Source of the DNA: Isoptericola sp. QY 916 | Lineage (GTDB): Bacteria > Actinomycetota > Actinomycetes > Actinomycetales > Cellulomonadaceae | Reading direction: 5' to 3' | Length of the DNA: 39,339 nt | Assembly (NCBI GenBank): GCA_026934365.1 | Contig: JADHZE010000013.1 | Coordinates: 1 to 39,339 of the forward strand | Shown here: in pieces, positions 7,031 through 15,902 of the stretch | How positions within the stretch are numbered: position 1 is the stretch's first letter | Layout of the letters: every line of letters begins with the position of its first letter | The notes under the pieces: generated by a model | The model's input: only the letters and a program-made list of their open reading frames with translations | What the model was told of the DNA's origin: nothing | The model's database searches: none | Position numbers and translations under genes: made by a program

Positions 7031-7288
7031 ATGAGGCTGCGCGAGGACGGCGTCACCTGGCAGGAGATCGACGGCGAGCTGGTCATCCTCGACCTCGCGT
7101 CGTCCACGTACCTCACGACCAACGGCTCCGGCGCCTTCACGGCGAAGCTGCTGCAGGAGGACCGCACCACCGGCGACCTCGCGGACGCGCTCGCCGTCGA
7201 GTACGACATCCCCGCCGACGTCGCGCGGCGCGACGCCGAGGCCTTCGTGGACGCGCTCCGCGACCGCGGCCTGCTCGTCGAGGAGTGA
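7031..7288 (+). CDS. Lasso RRE protein B1 (PqqD-like leader-binding protein)
   Basis: This 85-residue protein has the PqqD/RRE winged-helix layout. A three-strand N-terminal sheet (residues about 5-30, with VILDLASSTYLTTNGSG) is followed by helices that end in the acidic tail RDRGLLVEE. RRE proteins bind the leader, especially its YxxP segment, and deliver the precursor to the B2 protease and cyclase. In most split-B lasso operons B1 sits between C and B2. Here it is divergent from the precursor and on the other strand, so A-C-B2-kinase and B1 depend on separate promoters. The ATG follows GAGAGG. It ends 6 bp before the convergent dehydratase gene. A PQQ role is excluded because no other PQQ gene is present. 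Confidence 0.9.
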   Translation: MRLREDGVTWQEIDGELVILDLASSTYLTTNGSGAFTAKLLQEDRTTGDLADALAVEYDIPADVARRDAEAFVDALRDRGLLVEE

Positions 7289-7294
7289 GCGCGG

Positions 7295-8247
7295 TCAGGC
7301 CGTGAGCAGGGCGAGGTCGTGCCGCACCATGCGGTCGACGATCTCCTCGAACGCGAGCGTGCCGCCCCATCCCAGCACCGTCCGGGCCCTGCGGGCGTCC
7401 CCCACCTGCTCCGTCGGGTCGGCAGGGCGCACGAACCGCGGGTCGACCGTGACGTGCGGCTCCCAGTCGTGGACGCCGGCCGCGGCGAACGCGGCGGCCA
7501 CGAAGTCGGCCACCGAACGAGTCGTCCCGGACGCCACGACGAAGTCGTCCGCGACCGGGTGCCGGACCGACCGCACCATCGCGTCGACGTAGTCGGGCGC
7601 CCAGCCCCAGTCGCGGCGCGCGTCGAGGTTGCCGAGCGCCAGGGTGCCGGAGCCGCGGTGCGCGATCCGGGCCGCGGCGGCGGTGATCTTGCGGGTCACG
7701 AACGTCTCCGGGCGGCGCGGCGACTCGTGGTTGTAGAGCACGCACGTGGAGACGCCGAGCCCGCGCACCCGGAACACCGCGGCCATCTGGTGGGCGTACG
7801 CCTTGGCGGCGCCGTAGGGCGACGACGGCCGTACCGTCGTGCCCTCGTCCTGCGGCGCACGGTCGGGCACGCCGAAGATCTCCGCGCTCGACGCCTGGAG
7901 CACCCGGACCGCACGCCCCGAGTCCTCCTGCAGGCGCCATGCCGCCTCGTAGAGGGCCACCGCGCCGAGCCCGGAGACGGCACCCGTCTCGACAGGGTGC
8001 CGCCACGAGTACGCGACCGAGCTGATCCCGCCCAGGTTGTAGATCTCGTCCGGCCCCGTGCGACGCACGAGCTCCGCGAGGCCCTCGGCGTCGCGCAGGT
8101 CGCCCACATGGAGGCGCACCCCGCCGGGCAGCCCGACCGGGCGTTCGCCGGCGCGCACCAGACCGTGCACCTCGGCCCCCTCGGCGGCGAGCCGCTCGGC
8201 GAGGTACGACCCGTCCTGGCCCGCGACGCCGGTGACGAGGGCGACCG

Positions 8248-8251
<4 letters not shown>
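7295..8251 (-). CDS. GDP-mannose 4,6-dehydratase paralogue (extended SDR)
   Basis: This 318-residue extended SDR has the Rossmann motif TGVAGQDG (7-14), the acidic catalytic residue in SSAEIFG (Glu124) and Tyr146-x3-Lys150 in SPYGAAK. The NHESPRR, FVTRK and [13 protein letters not shown] blocks are typical of GDP-mannose 4,6-dehydratase. It is clearly homologous to the gene just upstream, with long shared blocks, so the pair arose by duplication. It may repeat the Gmd reaction or have become the partner enzyme that reduces or epimerises the 4-keto intermediate. The sequence does not settle which. It starts with the GTG of a GTGA overlap with the upstream stop, so the two are coupled. Confidence 0.82.
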
Positions 8252-9249
<998 letters not shown>

Positions 9250-9309
9250 CGTTTCTGTGCGCCGAATCAGCGCCGTCCCCCGGCGGCACTCCCCTTCTGG
9301 GACGCCACC

Positions 9310-9378
9310 ACGCTAATCAGCAAGAGGGGCGCGGAGACCGTCCGCACCGGGTGAACAGGGCCCGTACCGGGGTGAAAG
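9310..9378 (-). promoter_or_regulatory. TTTCACCC direct-repeat operator and TAGCGT -10 box of gmd
   Basis: Leftward reading gives TTTCACCC (9377-9370), then GTTCACCC (9356-9349) 21 bp further on, then TAGCGT (9315-9310). The proximal half-site starts 41 bp before the -10 box. No TTGACA-like -35 is present, as expected of an activator-dependent promoter. This is one of five similar sites in the window. Confidence 0.6.
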
Positions 9379-9464
9379 TGCGCCCGGCGCGCCTGCCCGC
9401 CCGCTCGAACTTCATCCGCCCGCGCCCTCGACCGGGCCGCACGCGAGCGAGAACCATCGATGGC

Positions 9465-10136
9465 ATGTCACGCCGGGAGCGGGGACGCCGCGACCACGCC
9501 ACGCGGGCCGCAACGCTGGCCGCAGGCTTCGTGCTGCTGTACGGCGCCGGGGTCGTCACGCCGTGGGGACAGTGGGTCGACGCGGTGGCGTTCAGTGTCC
9601 TGACCGGCGCGGGCGCGATCCTGCACCCCGTCGCAGCCGTCGCCCGTGAGGTCCTGGTGCTGGGGCTCGGCGTCGTCGTCGCGGCGCTCGCCGTCCGCCC
9701 GGTCCGCGACCGGCGATGGCGGGCCCTGGCGGCCTGCCTGGTGCTCGCCGCCGCGGCGGTCCTCGCCCTCGTGCTGCGTGGCGCCGTCCTGCCGCGCCCC
9801 GTGCACGAGGTCGCGCTCGGCTACCCGTACAACACGTTCCCGAGCACGCACGTCGCGGCGACGGCGGCGCTCGCCATCGCGCTCGTCGTCCTCTGGCCCG
9901 GCCGTACCAGGGCCGGGCACGTCGTCGTGCGCGAGGTGGCGGTCGCCGCGGTGCTGGTCGCCTGCGTGGTCAACGTGGTCGCGTTCGCCCACCGCCCCGT
10001 CGACGTCCTGGGGTCGCTCCTGCTCGTCGGGGCTGCCGCCTCGGCGGCCTCCGCCGCGTTCCCCGGAGCGCTTTCACCCCGGGTCGACGGCAAGTTCACC
10101 CAGGTCGCCGCCCTGCGGGCGCGGGACGCGGCATAG
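9465..10136 (+). CDS. PAP2-family membrane phosphatase
   Basis: This 223-residue membrane protein has about six hydrophobic helices and the motifs LRGAVLPRP, FPSTH and AHRPVDV in the same arrangement as the PAP2 protein at 287-928. In a glycan locus the most natural role is recycling undecaprenyl diphosphate, or dephosphorylating a lipid-linked intermediate, outside the membrane. This is inference from context. The start was taken as the ATG of MSRRERG because an AACCAT box lies 7 nt before it and upstream codons show no family similarity. The last 65 bp of the gene contain the operator repeats of the next gene, so coding and regulatory information overlap there. Confidence 0.85.
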   Translation: MSRRERGRRDHATRAATLAAGFVLLYGAGVVTPWGQWVDAVAFSVLTGAGAILHPVAAVAREVLVLGLGVVVAALAVRPVRDRRWRALAACLVLAAAAVLALVLRGAVLPRPVHEVALGYPYNTFPSTHVAATAALAIALVVLWPGRTRAGHVVVREVAVAAVLVACVVNVVAFAHRPVDVLGSLLLVGAAASAASAAFPGALSPRVDGKFTQVAALRARDAA

Positions 10137-10139
10137 CGT
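10072..10139 (+). promoter_or_regulatory. TTTCACCC direct-repeat operator and TAGCGT -10 box of the secreted repeat protein
   Basis: TTTCACCC (10072-10079) and GTTCACCC (10094-10101) are 22 bp apart and lie inside the 3' end of the PAP2 gene. TAGCGT (10134-10139) follows, 40 bp after the start of the proximal copy, and the ATG is 6 nt beyond it. The transcript should be leaderless. Confidence 0.6.
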
Positions 10140-10145
10140 CACCGT

Positions 10146-11975
10146 ATGACCACGCGACGCCGCCGCGCGGCACGGCTCCTGGCCCCCGCCCTCGTCCTCG
10201 CCGCCGGCGCGATCTCCCCGGCCGCGGCCGAGGACGGAGAAGCGCCCGCGCGCACGGAGTCCCGGGCGGTGACCTGGACCTGTACCGGCGAGCCGTGCCC
10301 CTGGGGGGAGACGACCACCGGGAACGCCGCCGTGTGGCCCGACGGCTCGGGCGCGCTGTCGGAGCGGTACGGCTACACGACGTCGGGCGCCATCTACCTG
10401 CCCGACGACGCGGCCGAGGACGCCACGATCACCGTGGTCGAGGGTTCGGCGGGCGTGTGGGCCGGCCAGCTCGACGGCCCGCACCGCCACCTCGCCGCGC
10501 TGTCGGCCGGCGACGCGTTCACGGTCGGCGACCTCGCCGACGGCGAGGTGGTGTCCCTCCAGAACGACGGCGCGACCTTCGCCTACGCGTTCACGCCCGG
10601 GGGCGAGGCCCCGCCCGACCCCGAACCGACGCCCACGCCCACGCCCACGCCCACCACCGAGCCGACCCCCGGGCCGAGCGAGAGCGCCGGCGCCGCGTCG
10701 CGCCCCGTCACCTGGAGCTGCACCGGTGACCCGTGCCCCTGGGGTGCGTCGACGACCGGCCACGCCGTCGCGTGGCCCGCGGGCTCCGGGGCGATCACCG
10801 CACGGCACGGCTACGTGACGTCCGAGCCCGTCTACCTGCCCGCCGAGGCGGCGAACGGCGACACCATCACGGTCGTCTCCGGGTCGGCCCGGCTCTACGC
10901 GGGTACGCCCTCCGGGCCGCACCGGAGCATCGGCCAGCTCTCCGCGGGCGACGAGCTCACCGTCACCGGCCTTCCGGCGGGCGAGGTGCTGTCCGTCCAG
11001 AACGACGACGGTCCGTTCCGCTACCTCCACGTCGCCGGAGACGCCACCACCCCGGAGCCGACGCCCACCCCGACGCCCACCCCGACGCCCACGCCGACGC
11101 CCACGCCGACTCCGACGCCCACGCCCGGCCAGGACGCAGCGTCCCTGCCGGTCACGTGGCGCTGCACCGGCGAGCCGTGCCCGTGGGGAGAGACGACGTC
11201 GGGCCATGCGATCGCCTGGCCCGAGACGTCCGGCGCGATCACGACCCGCCACGGGTACACGACGTCGGAGGCCGTCTACCTGCCCGCCGCCGCGGCCAAC
11301 GGCGACACCGTCGCGGTCCTCACCGGCTCCGCGACCCTGTACGCGGGCACGCCCACGGGGCCGCACCGCAGCATCGCGCGCCTGTCCGCCGGCGAGCAGC
11401 ACACGGTGACCGGCCTGCCGTCCGACCAGGTGCTGTCGGTGCAGAACGACGACTCGTCGTTCACCTACGTGCACACCCCCGGGGACGGCTCGACCCCGGA
11501 CCCCGAGCCGACCCCCACGCCGACCCCCACGCCCACGCCCACCGTCCCCGCGGACGCCGTCGTGATGAGCTCGACGCTCGCGCTCTGGCACTGCGACGCC
11601 TACGCGACGTGCGCGGACGACGGCTGGACGCCGTGGGTGGGCGGCGCGCTCGCCTGGCCGGAGTGGGCCGCGTACCCCACGAACGCGCGCGAGGGTTCGA
11701 ACTCACGCACCGTGCGCGACCTCGACGGCGAGGTCATCCACCCCTACATGGGGTCGTGGGCCGACGGCTGCCGGATCCAGGTGCTCGAGGGCGACGTGCT
11801 GGTGATCGAGTGGAAGCGCGGCACGGACACGTGGCGGCCCACGTACCTGTCCCCCGGCGACGTCTACACGATCGAGCTCGAGGGCGACGAGGACGGCGCC
11901 ATGATCGAGACGCCGGACACGCCCACCACGTTCAGCGTCGCGCTGACCGGCTGCGCCCCGCAGCCGGTGCCCTGA
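10146..11975 (+). CDS. Secreted modular repeat protein with WxCxGxPCPWG domains and Pro-Thr linkers
   Basis: This 609-residue protein has a signal peptide (Arg-rich start, hydrophobic residues 11-28, likely cut after AAA). Three closely similar modules of about 110 residues follow (about 42-150, 187-296 and 335-443). Each opens with WxCTGxPCPWG (two Cys, C-x4-C) and then has TTG/TSGxAxxWP, a GYTTS..YLP strand pair, a GPHR loop and LSAG...VTGLP...LSVQND. A divergent fourth module (about 473-603) has four Cys (483, 489, 542, 603). Pro-Thr linkers separate them, as in actinobacterial secreted glycoside hydrolases. I do not recognise the family. The beta-rich, Trp- and Gly-rich composition suggests carbohydrate binding. 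The promoter carries the glycan-region operator, so a surface-glycan-associated role is likely. Confidence 0.8.
   Translation: MTTRRRRAARLLAPALVLAAGAISPAAAEDGEAPARTESRAVTWTCTGEPCPWGETTTGNAAVWPDGSGALSERYGYTTSGAIYLPDDAAEDATITVVEGSAGVWAGQLDGPHRHLAALSAGDAFTVGDLADGEVVSLQNDGATFAYAFTPGGEAPPDPEPTPTPTPTPTTEPTPGPSESAGAASRPVTWSCTGDPCPWGASTTGHAVAWPAGSGAITARHGYVTSEPVYLPAEAANGDTITVVSGSARLYAGTPSGPHRSIGQLSAGDELTVTGLPAGEVLSVQNDDGPFRYLHVAGDATTPEPTPTPTPTPTPTPTPTPTPTPTPGQDAASLPVTWRCTGEPCPWGETTSGHAIAWPETSGAITTRHGYTTSEAVYLPAAAANGDTVAVLTGSATLYAGTPTGPHRSIARLSAGEQHTVTGLPSDQVLSVQNDDSSFTYVHTPGDGSTPDPEPTPTPTPTPTPTVPADAVVMSSTLALWHCDAYATCADDGWTPWVGGALAWPEWAAYPTNAREGSNSRTVRDLDGEVIHPYMGSWADGCRIQVLEGDVLVIEWKRGTDTWRPTYLSPGDVYTIELEGDEDGAMIETPDTPTTFSVALTGCAPQPVP
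10269..11474 (+). repeat. Three tandem coding repeats of about 330 bp
   Basis: The modules at about 10269-10595, 10704-11033 and 11148-11474 encode near-copies of one domain. Modules 2 and 3 are more alike than either is to module 1; for example both have LYAGTPxGPHRSI and LSVQNDD. This suggests recent duplication of the 2/3 unit. Confidence 0.75.
11052..11126 (+). repeat. Pro-Thr linker micro-repeat (CCNACN units)
   Basis: A run of alternating Pro and Thr codons encodes the longest linker. Shorter runs occur at about 10614-10679 and 11497-11545. Such repeats change length easily by slippage in steps of 6 bp without breaking the frame. Confidence 0.7.
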
Positions 11976-12007
11976 CCGTCGCCGTCGGGCGTGCCGAGGG
12001 GTACGGG

Positions 12008-13060
12008 TCAGGCGCGGTAGAGCGCCTCGTACCGGTCGACGACGCGCTCCAGCGTGAACTCCTGGACGCGCTCGAGCGCCGAGGCCGCGAGCTCCTCCCG
12101 CCGCGCGTCGTCCGCCAGGAGCTCGGCGAGCGCCGTGCCGACGTCCTCCAGCGGCACGACGACGGCGGTGCGGCCGCCGTCCGTCACGTACCGCGCCCCG
12201 GGGTTCGGGGTCGCGACCACGGGCAGGCCCGACGCCATCGCCTCGACGTACGGGATGCCGAAGCCCTCGTAGTCGCTCGGCAGGCAGAACGCCCACGCCT
12301 GCTGGAAGGCGAGCGCCAACTCGTCGTCGGTCAGCCGTCCCAGAGCGCGGACCCCGGGGCCCACGTCGTCGGGCACGTCCTGGCTGACCATCCACAGCTC
12401 CGCGTCGGGGTGCTTCGGCAGCACCGTCTCCTGGAACTGGCGCGCCAGCTCCTCGCCGCGCTTGCGTCCGCGCCAGTAGCCGACGAACAGGACCACCGGG
12501 TGGTCCGCCCGCCGCGCGGCGTCGGGCCGGAACCGGCTCACGTCCGTGCCGCAGGGCACGACGTCGCGCACCCACGGGTACCAGCGGCGCGTCTCGGGCG
12601 AGATGACGACGGTGCGGTCCGCGACGAGGGACGCGAGCACCTCGGACAGCCCGAGGAGCACCATCCGCGTCTTCTCCTTGACGCCCTTGATGGTGCGCGC
12701 CTCCTCGAAGCACGACCCTGCGAGGGTCCGCACGTGCCGGGGCACGCGCCGCCGCCACAGCCAGTAGTCGTCGCCCCAGGCGTGCAGCACGTCGTAGGAC
12801 GAGAGGTCGACGCGGCGCAGCGCGAGCGCGAACCGGAACGTGCGCAGCGAGCCGGTCATCCGCACGTGCCGGTGCCCGTAGACGGCGCCGTCGACCGCCG
12901 GGCAGTCGCTGAGGACCGTCACGTCGTGGCCGCGCCGTGCGAGCTCGGTCGCGAGCTCGTGCACCTGGTAGCCGATGCCCTGCTTGCTGGTGCTGGGCAG
13001 GTAGTAGGAGACGATCGCGATCCGCAGCGGTCGGACGGCACCGGCGGCCTCGGCCGTCAT
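12008..13060 (-). CDS. Glycosyltransferase family 4
   Basis: This 350-residue GT-B enzyme has an N-terminal acceptor domain beginning IAIVSYYLPSTSKQGIGYQVHELATELARRGHDVTV and a C-terminal nucleotide-sugar domain. The latter has FVGYWRGRKRGEE and the E-x7-E signature in EGFGIPYVEAMASGLPVVATPNPGA. It should transfer a sugar from a nucleotide donor to the growing lipid-linked glycan on the cytoplasmic side. Donor and linkage are not predictable. The ATG overlaps the upstream stop codon (ATGA), so it is coupled to the WbsX-like gene, and it is the last gene of the flippase operon. Confidence 0.88.
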   Translation of the reverse strand: MTAEAAGAVRPLRIAIVSYYLPSTSKQGIGYQVHELATELARRGHDVTVLSDCPAVDGAVYGHRHVRMTGSLRTFRFALALRRVDLSSYDVLHAWGDDYWLWRRRVPRHVRTLAGSCFEEARTIKGVKEKTRMVLLGLSEVLASLVADRTVVISPETRRWYPWVRDVVPCGTDVSRFRPDAARRADHPVVLFVGYWRGRKRGEELARQFQETVLPKHPDAELWMVSQDVPDDVGPGVRALGRLTDDELALAFQQAWAFCLPSDYEGFGIPYVEAMASGLPVVATPNPGARYVTDGGRTAVVVPLEDVGTALAELLADDARREELAASALERVQEFTLERVVDRYEALYRA

Positions 13061-14142
13061 CGCAGGCCGTCCCGCAGCGCCTCGAGCCAGCCGCGACCGT
13101 GCCGCAGGTCGGGCTCCAGGTGGTTGCCCTCGGCCCACTCGTTCCACGACTTGACCCACAGCAGTCGTTCCTCGGCCGGCCGGTGCGCGATCGACGCCAC
13201 CGCCTGCCGCACGTTCTCCCCGAACTTCTCCGGGCTCGCACCGTGCAGCACCACGCCCCCGCGGCCGGAGCGCGGCGTGTTGTCCCAGTTGGGGTAGACG
13301 CACGGCTGGACCAGGTCGCCGGTGCGGTTCTGCCCGGCCCAGTCGGTGGAGTACGGGAAGACCTCCGGCCCGCCGGCGACCTTGCGGAAGGCGCGCATCC
13401 GCAGCAGCTCCGACCGCGACGTCCCCGCCGGCATCCGCATGTACACCCCGGCGTCGAACCCGTCCTCCTTGACCCGGTCGTACCGCGGCCCGCCGCCGAG
13501 GAGGTCGCTCATCTCCGCGACGAGGTACAGGCCCTCCAGGCCAGCCCTGCGCGCCAGCTTCTGCCAGAGGTCGACGAAGTCCGCGGCGTCGGGCAGCTCC
13601 TCGGGCCGGAAGACGTAGAACACGGGGCGGCCGCCCACGCGCAGGTAGCGGGGGTCGCGGAACGCGGGCAGCACGGCCTCGAAGTGGGCCGTGTAGTCCT
13701 CGACGCCCGGGTAGTGCTGCTGCACGAGGATCCGGTCGGCCTCGCCGTGCCAGATGCCGCTCCACGTCTGGTTCGCCCACGCCAGGCAGAACGACACGTC
13801 GGGCGCGCCGGAGGCGAGCACCTCCGCGAACGGGCGCTCCAGGATCCGGCGCCCGTTGCCGAACCAGTAGTGCCAGTAGGCGAACGCCTCCACGCCGTAC
13901 TGGTGCGCCAGCTCGGACTGCGCCGCCCGCGCCTCGGGCAGCCGCAGGTCGTAGAACCCGAGGTCCGCGGGCACCAACGGCTGGCGGTGCCCCGGGTAGA
14001 GGCGCCGGGCGCGTGCCACGTTGGTCCACTCCGTGAACCCCGGCCCCCACCACGCGTCGTTCTCGGGGATCGGGTGGAACTGCGGCAGGTAGAAGGCGAC
14101 GGCCCTGGCTTCCAACGTTTCGTCCCTCTCGTTCGACGTCAT
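13057..14142 (-). CDS. WbsX-like glycan biosynthesis protein (PF14307 type)
   Basis: This 361-residue protein matches the WbsX family found in O-antigen and capsule loci. It begins AVAFYLPQFHPIPENDAWWGPGFTEWTNVARA and has FAYWHYWF, WANQTWSGIWHG and, near the C-terminus, VKSWNEWAEGNHLEPD. The fold is a TIM barrel related to GH99-type enzymes, and the conserved acidic and Trp residues line a sugar-binding cleft. The family is annotated as a glycosyltransferase or glycosidase, but the reaction is not established. Both ends use ATGA overlaps with neighbours, placing it in a tightly coupled three-gene operon with the flippase and a GT4. Confidence 0.85.
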   Translation of the reverse strand: MTSNERDETLEARAVAFYLPQFHPIPENDAWWGPGFTEWTNVARARRLYPGHRQPLVPADLGFYDLRLPEARAAQSELAHQYGVEAFAYWHYWFGNGRRILERPFAEVLASGAPDVSFCLAWANQTWSGIWHGEADRILVQQHYPGVEDYTAHFEAVLPAFRDPRYLRVGGRPVFYVFRPEELPDAADFVDLWQKLARRAGLEGLYLVAEMSDLLGGGPRYDRVKEDGFDAGVYMRMPAGTSRSELLRMRAFRKVAGGPEVFPYSTDWAGQNRTGDLVQPCVYPNWDNTPRSGRGGVVLHGASPEKFGENVRQAVASIAHRPAEERLLWVKSWNEWAEGNHLEPDLRHGRGWLEALRDGLR

Positions 14143-15728
14143 GCCCGGCTCGCGGAGACGACCCTGAGCAGCGGCACGGCCACGGCGCGCACCCGCGCCG
14201 GCACGGACCGGGCCACCGCGTCGGCATCGGCGGGCGTGAGGCCCGACCGGGTGAGCCGTACCGCGCCCACGAACAGCCCGAGGCCCAGCACGGCGGCCAC
14301 GACCGCCGACGGCACCGGGGGCGCCCCGACCGCGTCGACGCCCCACCACGTCAGCACCGAGATCGCGGCGCCGAGCAGGAACGGCTGGACCATGGCCAGC
14401 GCCCGCCGGACCGGCAGGTCCAGCGACCGCGCCTCGAGGATCAGCAGGCCGCTGAAGAGCAGCACCGCCGCCGTCGCGTTGCCGAGCACCGCGGCCCAGA
14501 CCCCGAGCGGCCGGATCAGCGCCACCGTCAGCCCGACGTCCACCACCAGGCAGGCGAGGTTGGCCCACAGCAGCCAGGTGCCCTTGAGCCGTGCCATGAG
14601 GAACGCCTTGAGCGGTCCGGCCATCACGAGCAGGCCGCCGGCCACGCTCAGGACGACGAGCACCGGGGGCACGGCGGAGAACTCGGCACCGTAGATCGTC
14701 GGGACGAGCAGCGCGAACGCCGGGGTCGCCGCCGCCACCACGCCCGCCGTCGCGGTCGACGACGCGCGCAGCGCGCGGCCCAGCGCGCGCGCCACCGCCT
14801 CGTGGTCCACCTCGCGCAGCCCCGAGATCGCCGGCACGAGCGGCCCCAGCAGCGACTGCGCCGGGGCGAACAGATGGACGCCGAGCCCGATCGCGAGGGC
14901 GAACACTCCCGCGGCCTCCGGCTCCGACATCCAGGTCAGCACCAGCACCTCGCTGCGCGACGAGACGAACGCCTCGACCAGGCCGGCTGCGCCGGCCGGC
15001 AGCGCGAACGCCCAGAAGCCCGGCGGGAACCGGCGCAGGCGCGGGCGCAGCAGGACCCTGCGGTACATGGGCGCCACGAAGTACAGGTAGGCCACCGCGC
15101 CCAGGCCGGCCGCGACGAGGCGCACCGCCCAGATGGCGTCGGCGGTGCCCACCGTCGTGGACGCGACCACCACCAGGACCTGCGCGACGAGGTTGACGAC
15201 CATCGCCGCCTGCGCGTTCTGCGCCGTCTTGTTCTCGATGGCGAGCGCGTCGCCCGCCCCGGAGAACGTCAGGGGCACCAGCACGCCGAAGACGAGGGCG
15301 ATCACCGTGAGCACGGGATCGGCGTCGATGAGCAGCAGCACCGCCGTCCCCACCACGGGAACGCCCACGAGCATCTTGTAGCCCTGCGCCGCCTGGAGCA
15401 TGTGCCGCACCTCGGAGAACCGGCCCGCGGCGTGCGCCTTCGACCCGAACTGGACGAGGCCGGTCCCGACGCCCAGGTCGATGGTCGTGAGGACGAGCGC
15501 GAGCACGGTCGAGAGGTACGCGAGGCGCCCGTAGTCGACGACACCGAGGACACGCGCGACGACGATGTTGACGGCGAAGGCCAGCGGCAGCATCACGGCG
15601 ACGTGCACCAACGTCCACAGGGCGCCCCGGATCGCCCGGTCCTGGAGCTCGCCACGCGTCATGGCCTCGCCGGGCGTGTCGTCGCTCGGCACCGGCGCCG
15701 GCGGGACGGACTTCTCGTCCGTGCTCAT
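14139..15728 (-). CDS. Polysaccharide flippase (Wzx-like, MOP superfamily)
   Basis: This 529-residue membrane protein has about 12-14 hydrophobic helices. Its N-terminus, RAIRGALWTLVHVAVMLPLAFAVNIVVARVLGVVDYGRLAYLSTVLAL, is typical of oligosaccharide flippases. It would move lipid-linked repeat units across the membrane and hand them to the Wzy-like polymerase at 31780-33249. The chosen ATG (MSTDEK) begins a short hydrophilic tail. A longer frame to 15818 is Pro/Arg-rich and looks non-coding. It is the first gene of a leftward operon with the WbsX-like gene and a GT4, divergent from another GT4 at 15903. Confidence 0.87.
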   Translation of the reverse strand: MSTDEKSVPPAPVPSDDTPGEAMTRGELQDRAIRGALWTLVHVAVMLPLAFAVNIVVARVLGVVDYGRLAYLSTVLALVLTTIDLGVGTGLVQFGSKAHAAGRFSEVRHMLQAAQGYKMLVGVPVVGTAVLLLIDADPVLTVIALVFGVLVPLTFSGAGDALAIENKTAQNAQAAMVVNLVAQVLVVVASTTVGTADAIWAVRLVAAGLGAVAYLYFVAPMYRRVLLRPRLRRFPPGFWAFALPAGAAGLVEAFVSSRSEVLVLTWMSEPEAAGVFALAIGLGVHLFAPAQSLLGPLVPAISGLREVDHEAVARALGRALRASSTATAGVVAAATPAFALLVPTIYGAEFSAVPPVLVVLSVAGGLLVMAGPLKAFLMARLKGTWLLWANLACLVVDVGLTVALIRPLGVWAAVLGNATAAVLLFSGLLILEARSLDLPVRRALAMVQPFLLGAAISVLTWWGVDAVGAPPVPSAVVAAVLGLGLFVGAVRLTRSGLTPADADAVARSVPARVRAVAVPLLRVVSASRA

Positions 15729-15837
15729 CGCACGCACCGGGCCGCCGCCGGACGGTCGGCGCGGAGGAGGACGACGTGTGCTGTCACACCGGCCATCGTT
15801 TCCGACGACAGCCGGCATTCCGAGGGCCGGAGCGGTT

Positions 15838-15895
15838 TTTCAGCCGGGCGCGGGCACGTTTCACCCCCGGGAGGACACCGCTCCCGACCTAGGCT
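15838..15895 (+). promoter_or_regulatory. TTTCACCC direct-repeat operator and TAGGCT -10 box of a GT4 gene
   Basis: TTTCAGCC (15838-15845) and TTTCACCC (15859-15866) are 21 bp apart. TAGGCT (15890-15895) starts 31 bp after the proximal copy and ends 7 nt before the ATG at 15903, so the mRNA should be leaderless. The proximal copy directly abuts the expected -35 position, which has no TTGACA match. Confidence 0.6.
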
Positions 15896-15902
15896 CGACG
15901 GC

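Noticed and set aside
6706-7209. A 167-codon version of the lasso precursor
   Set aside because: The extra N-terminal part lies antisense to the RRE gene and across the control region, and has no leader features. The internal ATG has a strong ribosome-binding site and gives a canonical leader.
7031-7288. PQQ biosynthesis protein PqqD
   Set aside because: No PqqA, B, C or E is nearby. The lasso protease, cyclase and precursor next to it explain a PqqD-like RRE protein.
11052-11126. CRISPR or other spacer-repeat array
   Set aside because: The repeats are Pro-Thr codons within an open frame, without unique spacers.
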